Origin: an uncultured Lachnospiraceae bacterium
Lineage (GTDB): Bacteria; Bacillota; Clostridia; Lachnospirales; Lachnospiraceae
DNA: 64,000 nucleotides
Reading direction: 5' to 3'
NCBI GenBank assembly: GCA_910585465.1
Contig: CAJUEW010000010.1
Coordinates: 1-64,000, forward strand
Positions 25,920 through 34,927 of this stretch are shown in pieces. Every line of letters begins with the position of its first letter. Positions within the stretch are counted from its first letter, which is position 1. The notes under the pieces are model-generated. The model was not told the origin of the DNA, made no database searches, and saw only the letters and a list, made by a program, of their open reading frames with translations. Made by a program: the position numbers and the translations under genes.

Positions 25920-27500
25920 GTGGCAGATATTAAAAAAGAGATTGAAAAAAGACGGACTTTTGCGATTATATCTCATCCGGATGCAGGCAAGACGACTCTG
26001 ACGGAAAAGTTTCTACTGTACGGAGGAGCCATTAATCTGGCAGGCTCAGTCAAAGGAAAGGCGACTGCCAGACATGCGGTGTCGGACTGGATGGAGATAG
26101 AAAAGGAGAGAGGAATCTCCGTGACATCTTCTGTCCTGCAGTTTAATTATGACGGCTATTGCATTAATATTTTGGACACGCCTGGTCATCAGGATTTCTC
26201 GGAGGACACGTACCGTACACTGATGGCGGCCGACTCTGCGGTTATGGTAATCGACGGCTCCAAAGGTGTGGAGGCGCAGACGAGAAAGCTGTTCAAGGTA
26301 TGTGTTATGCGCCATATCCCGATTTTTACATTTATTAATAAAATGGACCGGGATGCTATGGATACCTTTGAACTGCTGGACGATATTGAGAAGGAGCTTG
26401 GCATTGCCACCTGTCCGGTGAACTGGCCTATTGGCTCCGGCAAGGAATTTAAAGGAGTATATGACCGTGCCAGCGGAAAAATCCATGTATTTTCCGGCAC
26501 AGAAAAGGGCACGAAGGAAGGCGAAGAACAGGTGCTGTCTTTGGACGAGGCGGACCGTGTGCTGCTGGAAGGGCAGAGGGAACGGCTGACAGATGAGATT
26601 GACCTACTGGACGGCGCCAGTGCGGAATTTGATCAGGAGCTGGTGGATAAGGGAGAACTGTCTCCGGTATTTTTCGGCTCTGCTCTGACAAATTTCGGTG
26701 TGGAGATTTTCCTGAAGCATTTCCTGAAGATGACAACATCACCCCTTCCCAGGAAAGCAGATGCAGGCCTTATAAATCCTATGGAAGAAGAATTCTCCGG
26801 TTTTATTTTCAAGATTCAGGCAAATATGAATAAAGCCCACAGAGACCGTATCGCGTTTATGCGTATTTGCTCCGGCAAGTTTGAGGCGGGTATGGAGGTT
26901 CTGCATGTACAGGAAAATAAAAGGATCCGTTTGTCCCAGCCCCAGCAGATGATGGCGCAGGATCGCAGGATCGTAGAGGAGGCTTACGCGGGGGATATTA
27001 TCGGACTGTTTGATCCGGGTATTTTTTCTATCGGGGACACGGTATGTATGCCGAACCGGCAGATTCAGTATGAGGGCATTCCTACCTTTGCACCGGAGCA
27101 TTTTGCAAGAGTACGCCAGGTAGATACGATGAAGCGCAAGCAGTTTGTCAAGGGCATTGAGCAGATTGCCCAGGAGGGCGCCATTCAGATTTTTCAGGAA
27201 TATAATACAGGCATGGAAGAGATTATTGTAGGCGTGGTAGGCGTTCTTCAGTTTGATGTTCTGAAATACCGTCTGAATAATGAGTATAATGTGGAGATTC
27301 GTCTGGAAAATTTACCGTATGAACATATCCGCTGGATTGAGAATGAAGGAATTGATATGGATAAAATCAGCGGTACATCGGATATGAAAAAAATCCGGGA
27401 TCTGAAAGGCCGTCCGCTTCTGCTGTGGGTGAATAGCTGGAGCATCGGCATGACGCTGGACAGAAACAAAGAACTGAAGCTGTCTGAGTTTGGACGTTAA
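25920..27500 (+). CDS. prfC: Peptide chain release factor 3
   Basis: Translational GTPase of 526 residues (E. coli RF3 has 529) that recycles class I release factors from the ribosome. G1 is ISHPDAGKTT, G3 is DTPGHQDFSEDTYRTL, with the RF3-type FSEDTYRTL after the G3 motif, and G4 is NKMDRDA. GTG 25920 is chosen over the open frame from 25878 because AGGAGG (25907-25912) lies seven bases upstream and the length then matches the family. It lies 55 bases after the kinase gene with no clear terminator between them. Confidence 0.94.
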   Translation: MADIKKEIEKRRTFAIISHPDAGKTTLTEKFLLYGGAINLAGSVKGKATARHAVSDWMEIEKERGISVTSSVLQFNYDGYCINILDTPGHQDFSEDTYRTLMAADSAVMVIDGSKGVEAQTRKLFKVCVMRHIPIFTFINKMDRDAMDTFELLDDIEKELGIATCPVNWPIGSGKEFKGVYDRASGKIHVFSGTEKGTKEGEEQVLSLDEADRVLLEGQRERLTDEIDLLDGASAEFDQELVDKGELSPVFFGSALTNFGVEIFLKHFLKMTTSPLPRKADAGLINPMEEEFSGFIFKIQANMNKAHRDRIAFMRICSGKFEAGMEVLHVQENKRIRLSQPQQMMAQDRRIVEEAYAGDIIGLFDPGIFSIGDTVCMPNRQIQYEGIPTFAPEHFARVRQVDTMKRKQFVKGIEQIAQEGAIQIFQEYNTGMEEIIVGVVGVLQFDVLKYRLNNEYNVEIRLENLPYEHIRWIENEGIDMDKISGTSDMKKIRDLKGRPLLLWVNSWSIGMTLDRNKELKLSEFGR

Positions 27501-27527
27501 GCATGAGCCATGTAAAAGTGGAAGCGG

Positions 27528-27545
27528 CATACCCGTCAGGGTATG
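27528..27545 (+). terminator. Small hairpin after prfC, possible terminator
   Basis: CATACCC (27528-27534) pairs with GGGTATG (27539-27545) around GTCA. No T tract follows at once, so the terminator reading is uncertain. Confidence 0.35.
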
Positions 27546-27672
27546 TAAAGAGACGCTTTCGCAGAGAGGGTTTTTGTTACAGCCAAATTGCCCCTTTTCA
27601 AAGCAGAAAAGGTTTGTTATACTATAAAATAATGAATATCCAAAGGCTTGCGAATATTTGGGAGGTAATGGG

Positions 27673-28047
27673 ATGGAAAAATTAGATAGAGCAACACATG
27701 TACTTCAGGCAGACGGGGACAAAGGAGTGGTGCAGATTGCAGACGAAGTGGTTGCGATCATCGCAGGCATGGCTGCAACAGAAGTAAAGGGCGTTGCTTC
27801 CATGTCCGGAAATATTAAAAATGAGCTGGTTGCCAAGATGGGCATGAAAAACCTGTCCAAAGGCGTCAAGGTGGAAGTGAGCGACACAGATGTGAAAGTG
27901 GACCTGGCGCTCAATATGGTATTTGAGGCAAACATTCTGGAGGTATCCGGAATTGTGCAGGAAAAAGTAAAATCAGCCATTGAGAGCATGACCGGCATGA
28001 AGGTGTCCGTGGTAAATGTCCGTGTTGCGGGTGTGGTTCTGGAATAA
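27673..28047 (+). CDS. Asp23/Gls24-family envelope stress protein
   Basis: Protein of 124 residues of the Asp23/DUF322 family (YqhY/YloU-like). Typical features are an N-terminal GVVQIADEVVAIIAGMAA, the KGVASMSGN turn, a central VKVDLALNMVFEANI strand-helix and a C-terminal KVSVVNVRVAGV. No membrane segment, so it would be cytoplasmic or peripheral. ATG 27673 follows GGAGG (27661-27665) by seven bases. A homologue (yqhY) next to nusB is common in Firmicutes and is linked to fatty-acid or envelope homeostasis; a terminator separates it from nusB here. Confidence 0.88.
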   Translation: MEKLDRATHVLQADGDKGVVQIADEVVAIIAGMAATEVKGVASMSGNIKNELVAKMGMKNLSKGVKVEVSDTDVKVDLALNMVFEANILEVSGIVQEKVKSAIESMTGMKVSVVNVRVAGVVLE

Positions 28048-28077
28048 ACGGCAGGACAGCATGATTTGCACAGGTGA

Positions 28078-28112
28078 AAGAGGGATGTCTTAAATGACAT
28101 CCCTCTTATTCT
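28078..28112 (+). terminator. Terminator after the Asp23-family gene
   Basis: AAGAGGGATGTC (28078-28089) pairs perfectly with GACATCCCTCTT (28096-28107) around TTAAAT, followed by ATTCT. Confidence 0.7.
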
Positions 28113-28167
28113 AAACATATACAGAGCTGGCAAAAAAATACAGCGTTTAAGTTTAGCGGAGGATAAG

Positions 28168-28578
28168 ATGAAGAGGAGAGAATTAAGAGAATGTATTTTC
28201 CAGCTTCTTTTTCGTGTGGAATTTAACAGACAGGAAGAGATGCCAAAACAGCTCCTTATGTTTGTGGAGGATATAAAAGAGGAGAACGAGGTGCAGGCGG
28301 AGGATGAAGCCTATATTTCGGAAAAATATGAGAAAATTATGGAGAAGCTGCCGGAGATCGACGCCATGCTGGAGAATGTGTCCAGAGGATGGAAGCTTTC
28401 CCGTATGGGTAAGGTGGAGCTGACGATTCTGCGGCTTGCAGTCTATGAAATGAGATTTGACGAGGATATCCCGGAGAAGGTGGCCATCAACGAGGCTGTG
28501 GAGCTTTCCAAAAAATTCGGCGGAGATGATTCGCCTGCATTCATCAACGGAGTGCTGGCAAAGCTGACGGGGCAGTAA
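28168..28578 (+). CDS. nusB: Transcription antitermination factor NusB
   Basis: All-helical RNA-binding factor of 136 residues that joins the rRNA antitermination complex. MKRRELRECIFQLLFRVEF is the N-terminal helix and the C-terminal DIPEKVAINEAVELSKKFG and FINGVLAKL segments are diagnostic. GCGGAGGA precedes ATG 28168. It opens a run of ten closely spaced genes ending at spoIVB, with only five bases before xseA. Confidence 0.95.
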   Translation: MKRRELRECIFQLLFRVEFNRQEEMPKQLLMFVEDIKEENEVQAEDEAYISEKYEKIMEKLPEIDAMLENVSRGWKLSRMGKVELTILRLAVYEMRFDEDIPEKVAINEAVELSKKFGGDDSPAFINGVLAKLTGQ

Positions 28579-28583
28579 GCAGG

Positions 28584-29795
28584 ATGGCGGGAAATGTGTA
28601 TTCGGTCAGGCAGGTCAATGCTTACATTAAAAATATGTTTGTGCAGGATTTTATGCTGAACCGGATCTATGTCAAAGGTGAGATTTCTAATTGTAAATAC
28701 CATACGTCCGGACATATTTATTTTTCGTTAAAGGATGAGTCCGGCGCCATTGCGTGTATTATGTTTGCCGGGGACCGAAGAGGGCTGGGCTTTCGGATGC
28801 AGGAAGGCCAGAAGGTTATCGTGCTGGGAAGTGTCAGCGTCTATGAAAGAGACGGAAAATATCAGCTTTACGCAAAGCAGATTGTGCCGGACGGGGAAGG
28901 CGTTTTATACCAGCGGTATGCACAGCTGAAAAAGGAGCTGGAGGAGATGGGGATGTTTGCTCCGGAATTTAAACAGCCGATTCCCTTTTACAGCAGTACT
29001 GTCGGTATCGTCACAGCGCCTACCGGAGCGGCGATTCGGGACATTATAAACATTACCCGCAGGCGCAATCCCTATGTGCAGTTAATTCTGTACCCGGCGC
29101 TGGTGCAGGGCGATCAGGCGGCTCCAAGTATTGTGAAGGGAATCCGCACGCTGGATGCCTGGGGAGTGGATGTGATGATTGTGGGCCGGGGAGGCGGCTC
29201 CATCGAAGATTTATGGGCATTTAACGAGGAGAGCGTGGCACGGGCGATTTTTGAGTGCCGGACCCCGGTTATCTCGGCAGTCGGGCATGAGACAGACACA
29301 ACGATTGCCGACTATGTGGCGGATCTGCGCGCTCCGACCCCTTCGGCGGCAGCGGAGCTGGCAGTGACGGATTACCGCCAGCTTATGGGCGGGATGGAGC
29401 TGTTCCGCAGCCAGCTTGCAGACCGGGTAGAGCAGAAAATCGTCCGGTACCGGCAGAAACTGGAAAATAAAAAGCTTATGCTCTGTCATATGAGTCCCCA
29501 GTATAAGCTGAATGAGAAGCGGCAGTATACGGCGGATCTGACGGACAGGCTGCAGCAGGGAATGAAGTGGAAGTTAGAGGACAGAAAGCATCAGCTTGGA
29601 CTCTGCGCAGGAAGACTGGAAGGCTGTTCTCCTCTGAAGAAGCTGCAGCAGGGATATTCTTATACGGAAACATCCGAAGGGAAAGCGCTCCGGAGTATTT
29701 CCCAGGTAAGTTTGGGGGAGCCGGTGACGATTCATGTAACGGACGGCAGAATATTGGCTAGGGCGGAGCAAACGGAACCGCTGGAAAGGAACTGA
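28584..29795 (+). CDS. xseA: Exodeoxyribonuclease VII large subunit
   Basis: Catalytic subunit of 403 residues of a single-strand exonuclease. The N-terminal OB fold (YVKGEISNCKYHTSGHIYFSL begins near residue 25) is followed by the conserved catalytic region with GRGGGSIEDLWAFN and SAVGHETD, then a coiled-coil arm. Length is normal for Clostridia (E. coli about 456). The ribosome site is weak, so translation may be coupled to nusB. xseB follows after eight bases. Confidence 0.95.
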   Translation: MAGNVYSVRQVNAYIKNMFVQDFMLNRIYVKGEISNCKYHTSGHIYFSLKDESGAIACIMFAGDRRGLGFRMQEGQKVIVLGSVSVYERDGKYQLYAKQIVPDGEGVLYQRYAQLKKELEEMGMFAPEFKQPIPFYSSTVGIVTAPTGAAIRDIINITRRRNPYVQLILYPALVQGDQAAPSIVKGIRTLDAWGVDVMIVGRGGGSIEDLWAFNEESVARAIFECRTPVISAVGHETDTTIADYVADLRAPTPSAAAELAVTDYRQLMGGMELFRSQLADRVEQKIVRYRQKLENKKLMLCHMSPQYKLNEKRQYTADLTDRLQQGMKWKLEDRKHQLGLCAGRLEGCSPLKKLQQGYSYTETSEGKALRSISQVSLGEPVTIHVTDGRILARAEQTEPLERN

Positions 29796-29803
29796 CTGAA
29801 TCA

Positions 29804-30025
29804 ATGGCAAAGGAGAAGAAGGAAGAATTCCGTCTGGAAGAAGCATTCAGAAGGATAGAAGAGCTTTTGGAGAAGCTGGGAGATAAGGATGTGTCCCTGG
29901 AAGAGTCATTTTCTCTGTACCAGGAAGGTATGAAGCTGTTAAAACAGTGCAATGATAAGATTGATCACGTAGAAAAACAGATGCTTCAGATCGACGAGGA
30001 GGGACAAATCCATGAATTTTCATGA
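29804..30025 (+). CDS. xseB: Exodeoxyribonuclease VII small subunit
   Basis: Helical partner of XseA, 73 residues, usual size. Identified by FRLEEAFRRIEELLEKLGD, DVSLEESFSLYQEGMKLLKQC and the position directly after xseA. It overlaps the prenyl synthase gene by 14 bases. Confidence 0.92.
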   Translation: MAKEKKEEFRLEEAFRRIEELLEKLGDKDVSLEESFSLYQEGMKLLKQCNDKIDHVEKQMLQIDEEGQIHEFS

Positions 30026-30899
30026 GGAACTGAAGGAAAGAACCGGCTGGACACAGGAAGTAGTGGCAAGCTATCTTCCCGCAGAAGAGGGCTACCAGAA
30101 AGAGGTTATGGAAGCAATGAATTACAGTGTGCTGGCAGGGGGGAAGCGCTTAAGGCCTCTGCTGATGTATGAAACATACCGGATGTTCGGCGGGACGGGG
30201 GAAGTCGTTAAGCCGTTTATGGCAGCAGTGGAGCTGATCCATACCTATTCTCTGGTACACGACGATCTTCCGGCTATGGACAATGATGAATACCGCAGAG
30301 GAAAGCTTACCACCCATGCAAAGTACGGTCATGCCATGGGCGTTCTGGCAGGCGACGGACTTTTAAACTATGCTTTTGAGACGGCTGCTCTGGCATTTGA
30401 ATGTGGAGAAGATACAAGGAGAACTGCCGGGGCATTGCGTGTGCTGGCAAAAAAAGCGGGCATTTATGGAATGATTGGCGGTCAGGCGGTGGATGTGCAG
30501 TCGTCGGGCGGATCGATTTCCCGGGAAAAGCTGGACTTTATTTATAAGCTGAAGACAGGGGCGCTTCTGGAGGCTTCCATGATGGCAGGAGCTATTCTGG
30601 CAGGCGCCTCAGAGGAAGAAGTAAGGACAGTGGAACAGATTGCATCCGATGTGGGACTGGCTTTCCAGATCCGGGACGATATTCTGGATGTAACAAGCAC
30701 GCTGGAGACGCTTGGAAAACCTATCCGCAGTGATGACAGGAACGAAAAGACGACCTATGTAACAATAAGAGGACTGGAGCAGGCATCAAAGGATGTGGAG
30801 GAGATTTCCGGCAGGGCTCTTTCCCGTCTCGCTTCCCTTTCCTGCAAAAATGAATTTTTAACGGAACTGATAAAATCCCTGATATACAGAGAAAAGTAG
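30012..30899 (+). CDS. ispA: Polyprenyl (farnesyl/geranyl) diphosphate synthase
   Basis: Condenses IPP with allylic diphosphates; 295 residues. The first Asp-rich motif is in HDDLPAMDND, the second in FQIRDDILD, and GGKRLRPLL lies before them. The short chain-length-determining region upstream of the first Asp motif fits C15-C20 products, though size cannot be fixed by eye. ATG 30012 lies inside xseB. Followed after 12 bases by dxs, which supplies its precursors, so the pair forms an isoprenoid module inside the operon. Confidence 0.93.
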   Translation: MNFHEELKERTGWTQEVVASYLPAEEGYQKEVMEAMNYSVLAGGKRLRPLLMYETYRMFGGTGEVVKPFMAAVELIHTYSLVHDDLPAMDNDEYRRGKLTTHAKYGHAMGVLAGDGLLNYAFETAALAFECGEDTRRTAGALRVLAKKAGIYGMIGGQAVDVQSSGGSISREKLDFIYKLKTGALLEASMMAGAILAGASEEEVRTVEQIASDVGLAFQIRDDILDVTSTLETLGKPIRSDDRNEKTTYVTIRGLEQASKDVEEISGRALSRLASLSCKNEFLTELIKSLIYREK

Positions 30900-30911
30900 A
30901 GGTTACGGACC

Positions 30912-32777
30912 ATGGCGCTGGAAAAAATTAATCAGGTCAATGATATTAAAGAAATTCCTCCGGAGGAATATGATACCCTGGCCGCAGAGATCCGGGAATT
31001 TTTGGTTGGGAAGATCAGTGAGTCCGGGGGACATCTGGCATCCAATCTTGGGGTGGTGGAGCTGACAATGGCTCTGCATCTGTGTTTTGATTTGCCGGAG
31101 GATAAGGTAATATGGGATGTGGGACATCAGTCCTACACGCACAAGCTTCTGACCGGCCGGAAGGCAGGATTTGACAAGCTGCGCAAATACGGCGGTATGA
31201 GCGGGTTCCCGAAGAGGAAGGAGAGTGACTGTGACTGCTTTGATACAGGTCACAGCTCTACCTCCATATCTGCCGGCATCGGGCTGGTAGGGGCGAGGGA
31301 TCTGCTGGGCAGGGACGAGCATATTGTCTCTGTTATCGGAGACGGAGCATTGACCGGAGGCATGGCATACGAGGCGCTGAACAATGCGTCCCAGCTGAAA
31401 ACAAATTTTATTATTGTGCTCAACGACAATCATATGTCTATTGCGGAGAATGTGGGAGGCATGTCAGAATATTTGAACGAGCTTCGGACCAATGAGGTGT
31501 ATACGAGCTTCAAAACCGGGGTGGAGCAGTCCCTGAACCGGATCCCGGGCGGAAATCACCTGGCAAATCAGCTAAAAAGGACGAAGAGCGGAATTAAACA
31601 GCTGCTGATTCCGGGGATGCTGTTTGAAAATATGGGCATTACCTACTTAGGACCGGTGGACGGACATGATATCCAGAAGCTGCTGGATGTATTCCGGAAG
31701 GCGAAGCGCGTGAAAGGAGCAGTTCTTGTCCATGTGCTGACAAAAAAAGGAAAAGGCTATGCCCCCGCAGAGCGGCATCCCGCCAGATTTCACGGTGCGG
31801 AGCCCTTTGATATTGATACAGGACTTCCGAAAAACAAGAGGAAAAAAGCCAATTATCAGGATGTATTTTCCACCTGTATGGTAAAGCTCGGGCAGCGCAA
31901 TGAGAAGGTGGTGGCGATTACGGCGGCCATGCCGGACGGCACCGGACTGAAGCGTTTTAAAAACATTTATCCCGACAGGTTTTTTGATGTGGGAATTGCA
32001 GAGGGACATGCGGTGACATTTGCGGCCGGGCTGGCCGCGGGCGGTGTGAAGCCCATATTTGCAGTCTATTCTTCCTTTCTTCAAAGAGCCTATGATCAGA
32101 TACTGCACGATGTCTGTATCCAGAATCTTCCGGTAGTTTTTGCGGTGGATCGGGCGGGACTGGTGGGAAGCGACGGAGAGACCCACCAGGGGATTTTTGA
32201 TCTGTCCTATCTCTCCAGTATTCCGAATATGCAGATTATGGCTCCCAAGAATAAATGGGAGCTGTCCGATATGCTGAAATTTGCCGTGAAATTTGACGGT
32301 CCCATTGCCCTGCGCTATCCAAGAGGAGAGGCGTATGACGGGCTGAAGGAGTTCCGCAAGGCTATTGCATATGGAAAAAGTGAGATGCTCTATGAAGAGG
32401 AGGATATTGCTATTCTGGCAGTCGGAAGTATGGTGAAAACAGCGGAAACTGTGAGAAAAAATTTGAAGCAGATTGGGTATAGCTGTACGCTTGTGAACGG
32501 CCGCTTTATAAAGCCCGTTGATACAGAGGTAATCGGGGAGCTGGCAAAGGAGCACAGGCTTCTTGTGACGATGGAGGAGAATGTAAGGAGCGGCGGTTAC
32601 GGCGAGAAGGTGCGGGATTATGTACAGGAACAGGATCTGCCGGTAAAGGTACTGAATATTGCGGTTCCGGATGAATATGTGGAACATGGCAATGTGGCAT
32701 TTCTCTATGAGGAATTGGGGATTGATGCCGAGTCTGTGACAAAGCGGATTATTGAAAGATATGTGACAATGAAATAA
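30912..32777 (+). CDS. dxs: 1-deoxy-D-xylulose-5-phosphate synthase
   Basis: Thiamine-diphosphate enzyme of 621 residues for the first step of the MEP pathway (pyruvate plus glyceraldehyde-3-phosphate). The N-terminal part shows WDVGHQSYTHKLLTGR and the TPP-binding GDGALTGGMAYEALNNA, the middle FFDVGIAEGHAV-type transketolase segment and DRAGLVGSDGETHQG, with a C-terminal transketolase domain. It begins 12 bases after ispA and ends 10 bases before tlyA. Length is normal. Confidence 0.96.
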   Translation: MALEKINQVNDIKEIPPEEYDTLAAEIREFLVGKISESGGHLASNLGVVELTMALHLCFDLPEDKVIWDVGHQSYTHKLLTGRKAGFDKLRKYGGMSGFPKRKESDCDCFDTGHSSTSISAGIGLVGARDLLGRDEHIVSVIGDGALTGGMAYEALNNASQLKTNFIIVLNDNHMSIAENVGGMSEYLNELRTNEVYTSFKTGVEQSLNRIPGGNHLANQLKRTKSGIKQLLIPGMLFENMGITYLGPVDGHDIQKLLDVFRKAKRVKGAVLVHVLTKKGKGYAPAERHPARFHGAEPFDIDTGLPKNKRKKANYQDVFSTCMVKLGQRNEKVVAITAAMPDGTGLKRFKNIYPDRFFDVGIAEGHAVTFAAGLAAGGVKPIFAVYSSFLQRAYDQILHDVCIQNLPVVFAVDRAGLVGSDGETHQGIFDLSYLSSIPNMQIMAPKNKWELSDMLKFAVKFDGPIALRYPRGEAYDGLKEFRKAIAYGKSEMLYEEEDIAILAVGSMVKTAETVRKNLKQIGYSCTLVNGRFIKPVDTEVIGELAKEHRLLVTMEENVRSGGYGEKVRDYVQEQDLPVKVLNIAVPDEYVEHGNVAFLYEELGIDAESVTKRIIERYVTMK

Positions 32778-32787
32778 GGAAAAGTAT

Positions 32788-33591
32788 ATGAAAACAAGAT
32801 TAGATATCCTTATGGTTGAAAGGGGACTGGCGGAATCCAGAGAAAAAGCAAAGGCCATTATTATGTCCGGGAATGTATTTGTGGACGGACAGAGGGAGGA
32901 CAAGGCCGGAGCATCCTTTCAGGAAAAATCGGTGATTGAGGTAAAGGGCAGCCCTTTGAAATATGTAAGCCGGGGAGGATTGAAGCTGGAAAAGGCCATA
33001 AGCTGTTTTAATGTGACTCTGACCGGGAAGATCTGTATGGACGTGGGAGCCTCCACAGGCGGATTTACAGACTGTATGCTGCAAAACGGCGCGGCAAAGG
33101 TCTATGCAGTGGATGTGGGGAACGGACAGCTTGCATGGAAGCTCAGGCAGGACGAACGGGTAGTCTGTATGGAAAAAACAAATATCCGTTATGTGACAAA
33201 GGAACATATTGCGGAGCCTGTGGAGTTTGCTTCGATCGATGTGGCTTTTATTTCGCTGACGAAGGTACTGGAGCCGGTGAAAGCCCTTTTAACCGAAAAC
33301 GGACAGGTGGCGGCTTTAATTAAACCGCAGTTTGAGGCGGGCAGAGAGCAGGTTGGCAAAAAAGGAGTCGTAAGGGACAAATCTGTGCATCTGGAGGTGC
33401 TGGAGCGCATTCTTGCTTATGCGGCGGGAATTGGTTTCGAGGTGCTGAATCTGGAATTTTCACCGGTTAAGGGACCGGAAGGAAATATTGAATATTTGGT
33501 TCATCTGCAGAACCATAAGGAAGGAACAACCTGGGAAAGTATGCCGGCAGACCCCAAAGCCATTGTGGAACAGGCGCATCAGGCTTTATAG
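32788..33591 (+). CDS. tlyA: TlyA-family rRNA 2-O-methyltransferase
   Basis: 267 residues. An N-terminal S4 RNA-binding domain (~1-65; RLDILMVERGLAESREKAK and YVSRGGLKLEKA) precedes an FtsJ-like Rossmann methyltransferase with the SAM site MDVGASTGGFTDC and the acidic ALIKPQFEAG motif. Family members methylate cytidines in 16S/23S rRNA; the old name hemolysin A is misleading. It lies in the conserved dxs-tlyA-nadK-argR-recN order seen across Firmicutes. Confidence 0.93.
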   Translation: MKTRLDILMVERGLAESREKAKAIIMSGNVFVDGQREDKAGASFQEKSVIEVKGSPLKYVSRGGLKLEKAISCFNVTLTGKICMDVGASTGGFTDCMLQNGAAKVYAVDVGNGQLAWKLRQDERVVCMEKTNIRYVTKEHIAEPVEFASIDVAFISLTKVLEPVKALLTENGQVAALIKPQFEAGREQVGKKGVVRDKSVHLEVLERILAYAAGIGFEVLNLEFSPVKGPEGNIEYLVHLQNHKEGTTWESMPADPKAIVEQAHQAL

Positions 33592-33599
33592 AGATACAT

Positions 33600-34448
33600 A
33601 TGAGAACATTTTATATTATTGCGAACAGCGACAAGGATGAAAATCTTACACTCTCTTATGAGATTGCCGATTATCTGACCTCTCAGGGGAAGCGTTGTAT
33701 TATTCACAGGAAGGACCGGGAGGGTACAGCGCTTCACAGCCAGCTTCTGAACGAAGAGGTGGAGGGAATTCTGGTACTGGGCGGGGATGGAACGCTGCTT
33801 CGTGCTGCCAGAGAGCTGGCAGACAGGAGGATTCCGTTTCTTGGAATTAATATGGGGCATTTGGGATATCTGGCTGAGATTGAGAGACAGAATGTGCAGT
33901 CGGCGCTGGAGAGTCTGATTGCAGACGAGTATACAATAGAGGATCGCATGATGCTGTCAGGAAGCGTCTATGTGGACGGAGTGAAGAAGGGACAGGATGT
34001 GGCTTTGAATGACATTGTCATCAACCGCTTTGAAAGTATTCGGGTAGTGGACTATAAGGTATATGTCAATGGGCAGTATCTAAATTCCTTTACAGCAGAT
34101 GGTATTATCGTGTCCACTCCCACAGGCTCTACGGGGTACAGTCTTTCCGCAGGAGGTCCTATTATTTCTCCCACTGCCGCAATGCTGGTGCTGACACCTG
34201 TCTGTCCGCATACGCTGAATTCCAGAAGCATTGTCTTTTCAGGTGACGATCGGATTCGGATTCAGATTGGAGAAGGAAGAAGATGCGACGCGGATGAGGC
34301 GTGCGTAGCCTTTGACGGGGATGTCTGTGTTCGGATGAAGACCGGGGATTATGTGGAGATTCAGAAATCCACAGAAGTAACCCGGATTATGAAGATCAAT
34401 CAGGTCAGTTTTCTGGAGGTGCTCCGGAATAAGCTGAGCAGGAACTGA
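33600..34448 (+). CDS. nadK: NAD kinase
   Basis: Phosphorylates NAD to NADP; 282 residues. The ATP/NAD site reads LVLGGDGTLLRAARE near residue 60 and the second conserved block is DGIIVSTPTGSTGYSLSAGGP. ATG 33600 lies eight bases after tlyA. Full length with no anomalies. Confidence 0.95.
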   Translation: MRTFYIIANSDKDENLTLSYEIADYLTSQGKRCIIHRKDREGTALHSQLLNEEVEGILVLGGDGTLLRAARELADRRIPFLGINMGHLGYLAEIERQNVQSALESLIADEYTIEDRMMLSGSVYVDGVKKGQDVALNDIVINRFESIRVVDYKVYVNGQYLNSFTADGIIVSTPTGSTGYSLSAGGPIISPTAAMLVLTPVCPHTLNSRSIVFSGDDRIRIQIGEGRRCDADEACVAFDGDVCVRMKTGDYVEIQKSTEVTRIMKINQVSFLEVLRNKLSRN

Positions 34449-34464
34449 TGAAGGGAATACCTGT

Positions 34465-34917
34465 ATGAAACGCAGAAGACATGAGAAAATTATTGAATTA
34501 ATTGAAAATTATGATATTGAGACTCAGGAGGAGCTGGCGGACCGCCTGCAGCGGGAAGGCTTTCAGGTAACACAGGCAACAGTTTCCAGGGATATCCGCG
34601 AACTGAAGCTGTCTAAAGTTCCCGGACGGGAGGGGCGGCAGAAATACGCTCTTTTGAACCGTCAGGAGCATCAGATGGCAGAAAAATATGTGGGAATCCT
34701 GCGGGAGGCCTTTGTGTCCATGGACTGTGCCCAGAATATCCTGGTCATCAAAACTGTATCCGGCATGGCAATGGCGGTAGGGGCGGCGCTGGATAAAATC
34801 GGATGGAAGGAAATTGTAGGATGTATTGCCGGAGATGATACAGTCATGTGCGCTATCCGTACCTTGGAGGATACGGAAATGGTAATGACAGAATTAAAAA
34901 AGATTGTAAGACATTAG
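34465..34917 (+). CDS. argR: Arginine repressor ArgR/AhrC
   Basis: 150 residues. The N-terminal winged helix has EKIIELIENYDIETQEELA and VTQATVSRDIRELKL; the C-terminal oligomerisation and arginine-binding domain shows the GDDTVMCAIRT motif. In Firmicutes it represses arginine synthesis, and in this conserved cluster location it is usually the AhrC orthologue. carAB in this window is a possible target, but no clear ARG box was recognised upstream of carA. Confidence 0.94.
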   Translation: MKRRRHEKIIELIENYDIETQEELADRLQREGFQVTQATVSRDIRELKLSKVPGREGRQKYALLNRQEHQMAEKYVGILREAFVSMDCAQNILVIKTVSGMAMAVGAALDKIGWKEIVGCIAGDDTVMCAIRTLEDTEMVMTELKKIVRH

Positions 34918-34927
34918 AGGTAATAAA

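Noticed and set aside
31647..32903. Minus-strand open frame of 418 codons opposite dxs and tlyA
   Set aside because: It lies opposite dxs, which has clear enzyme motifs, and shows no family pattern.
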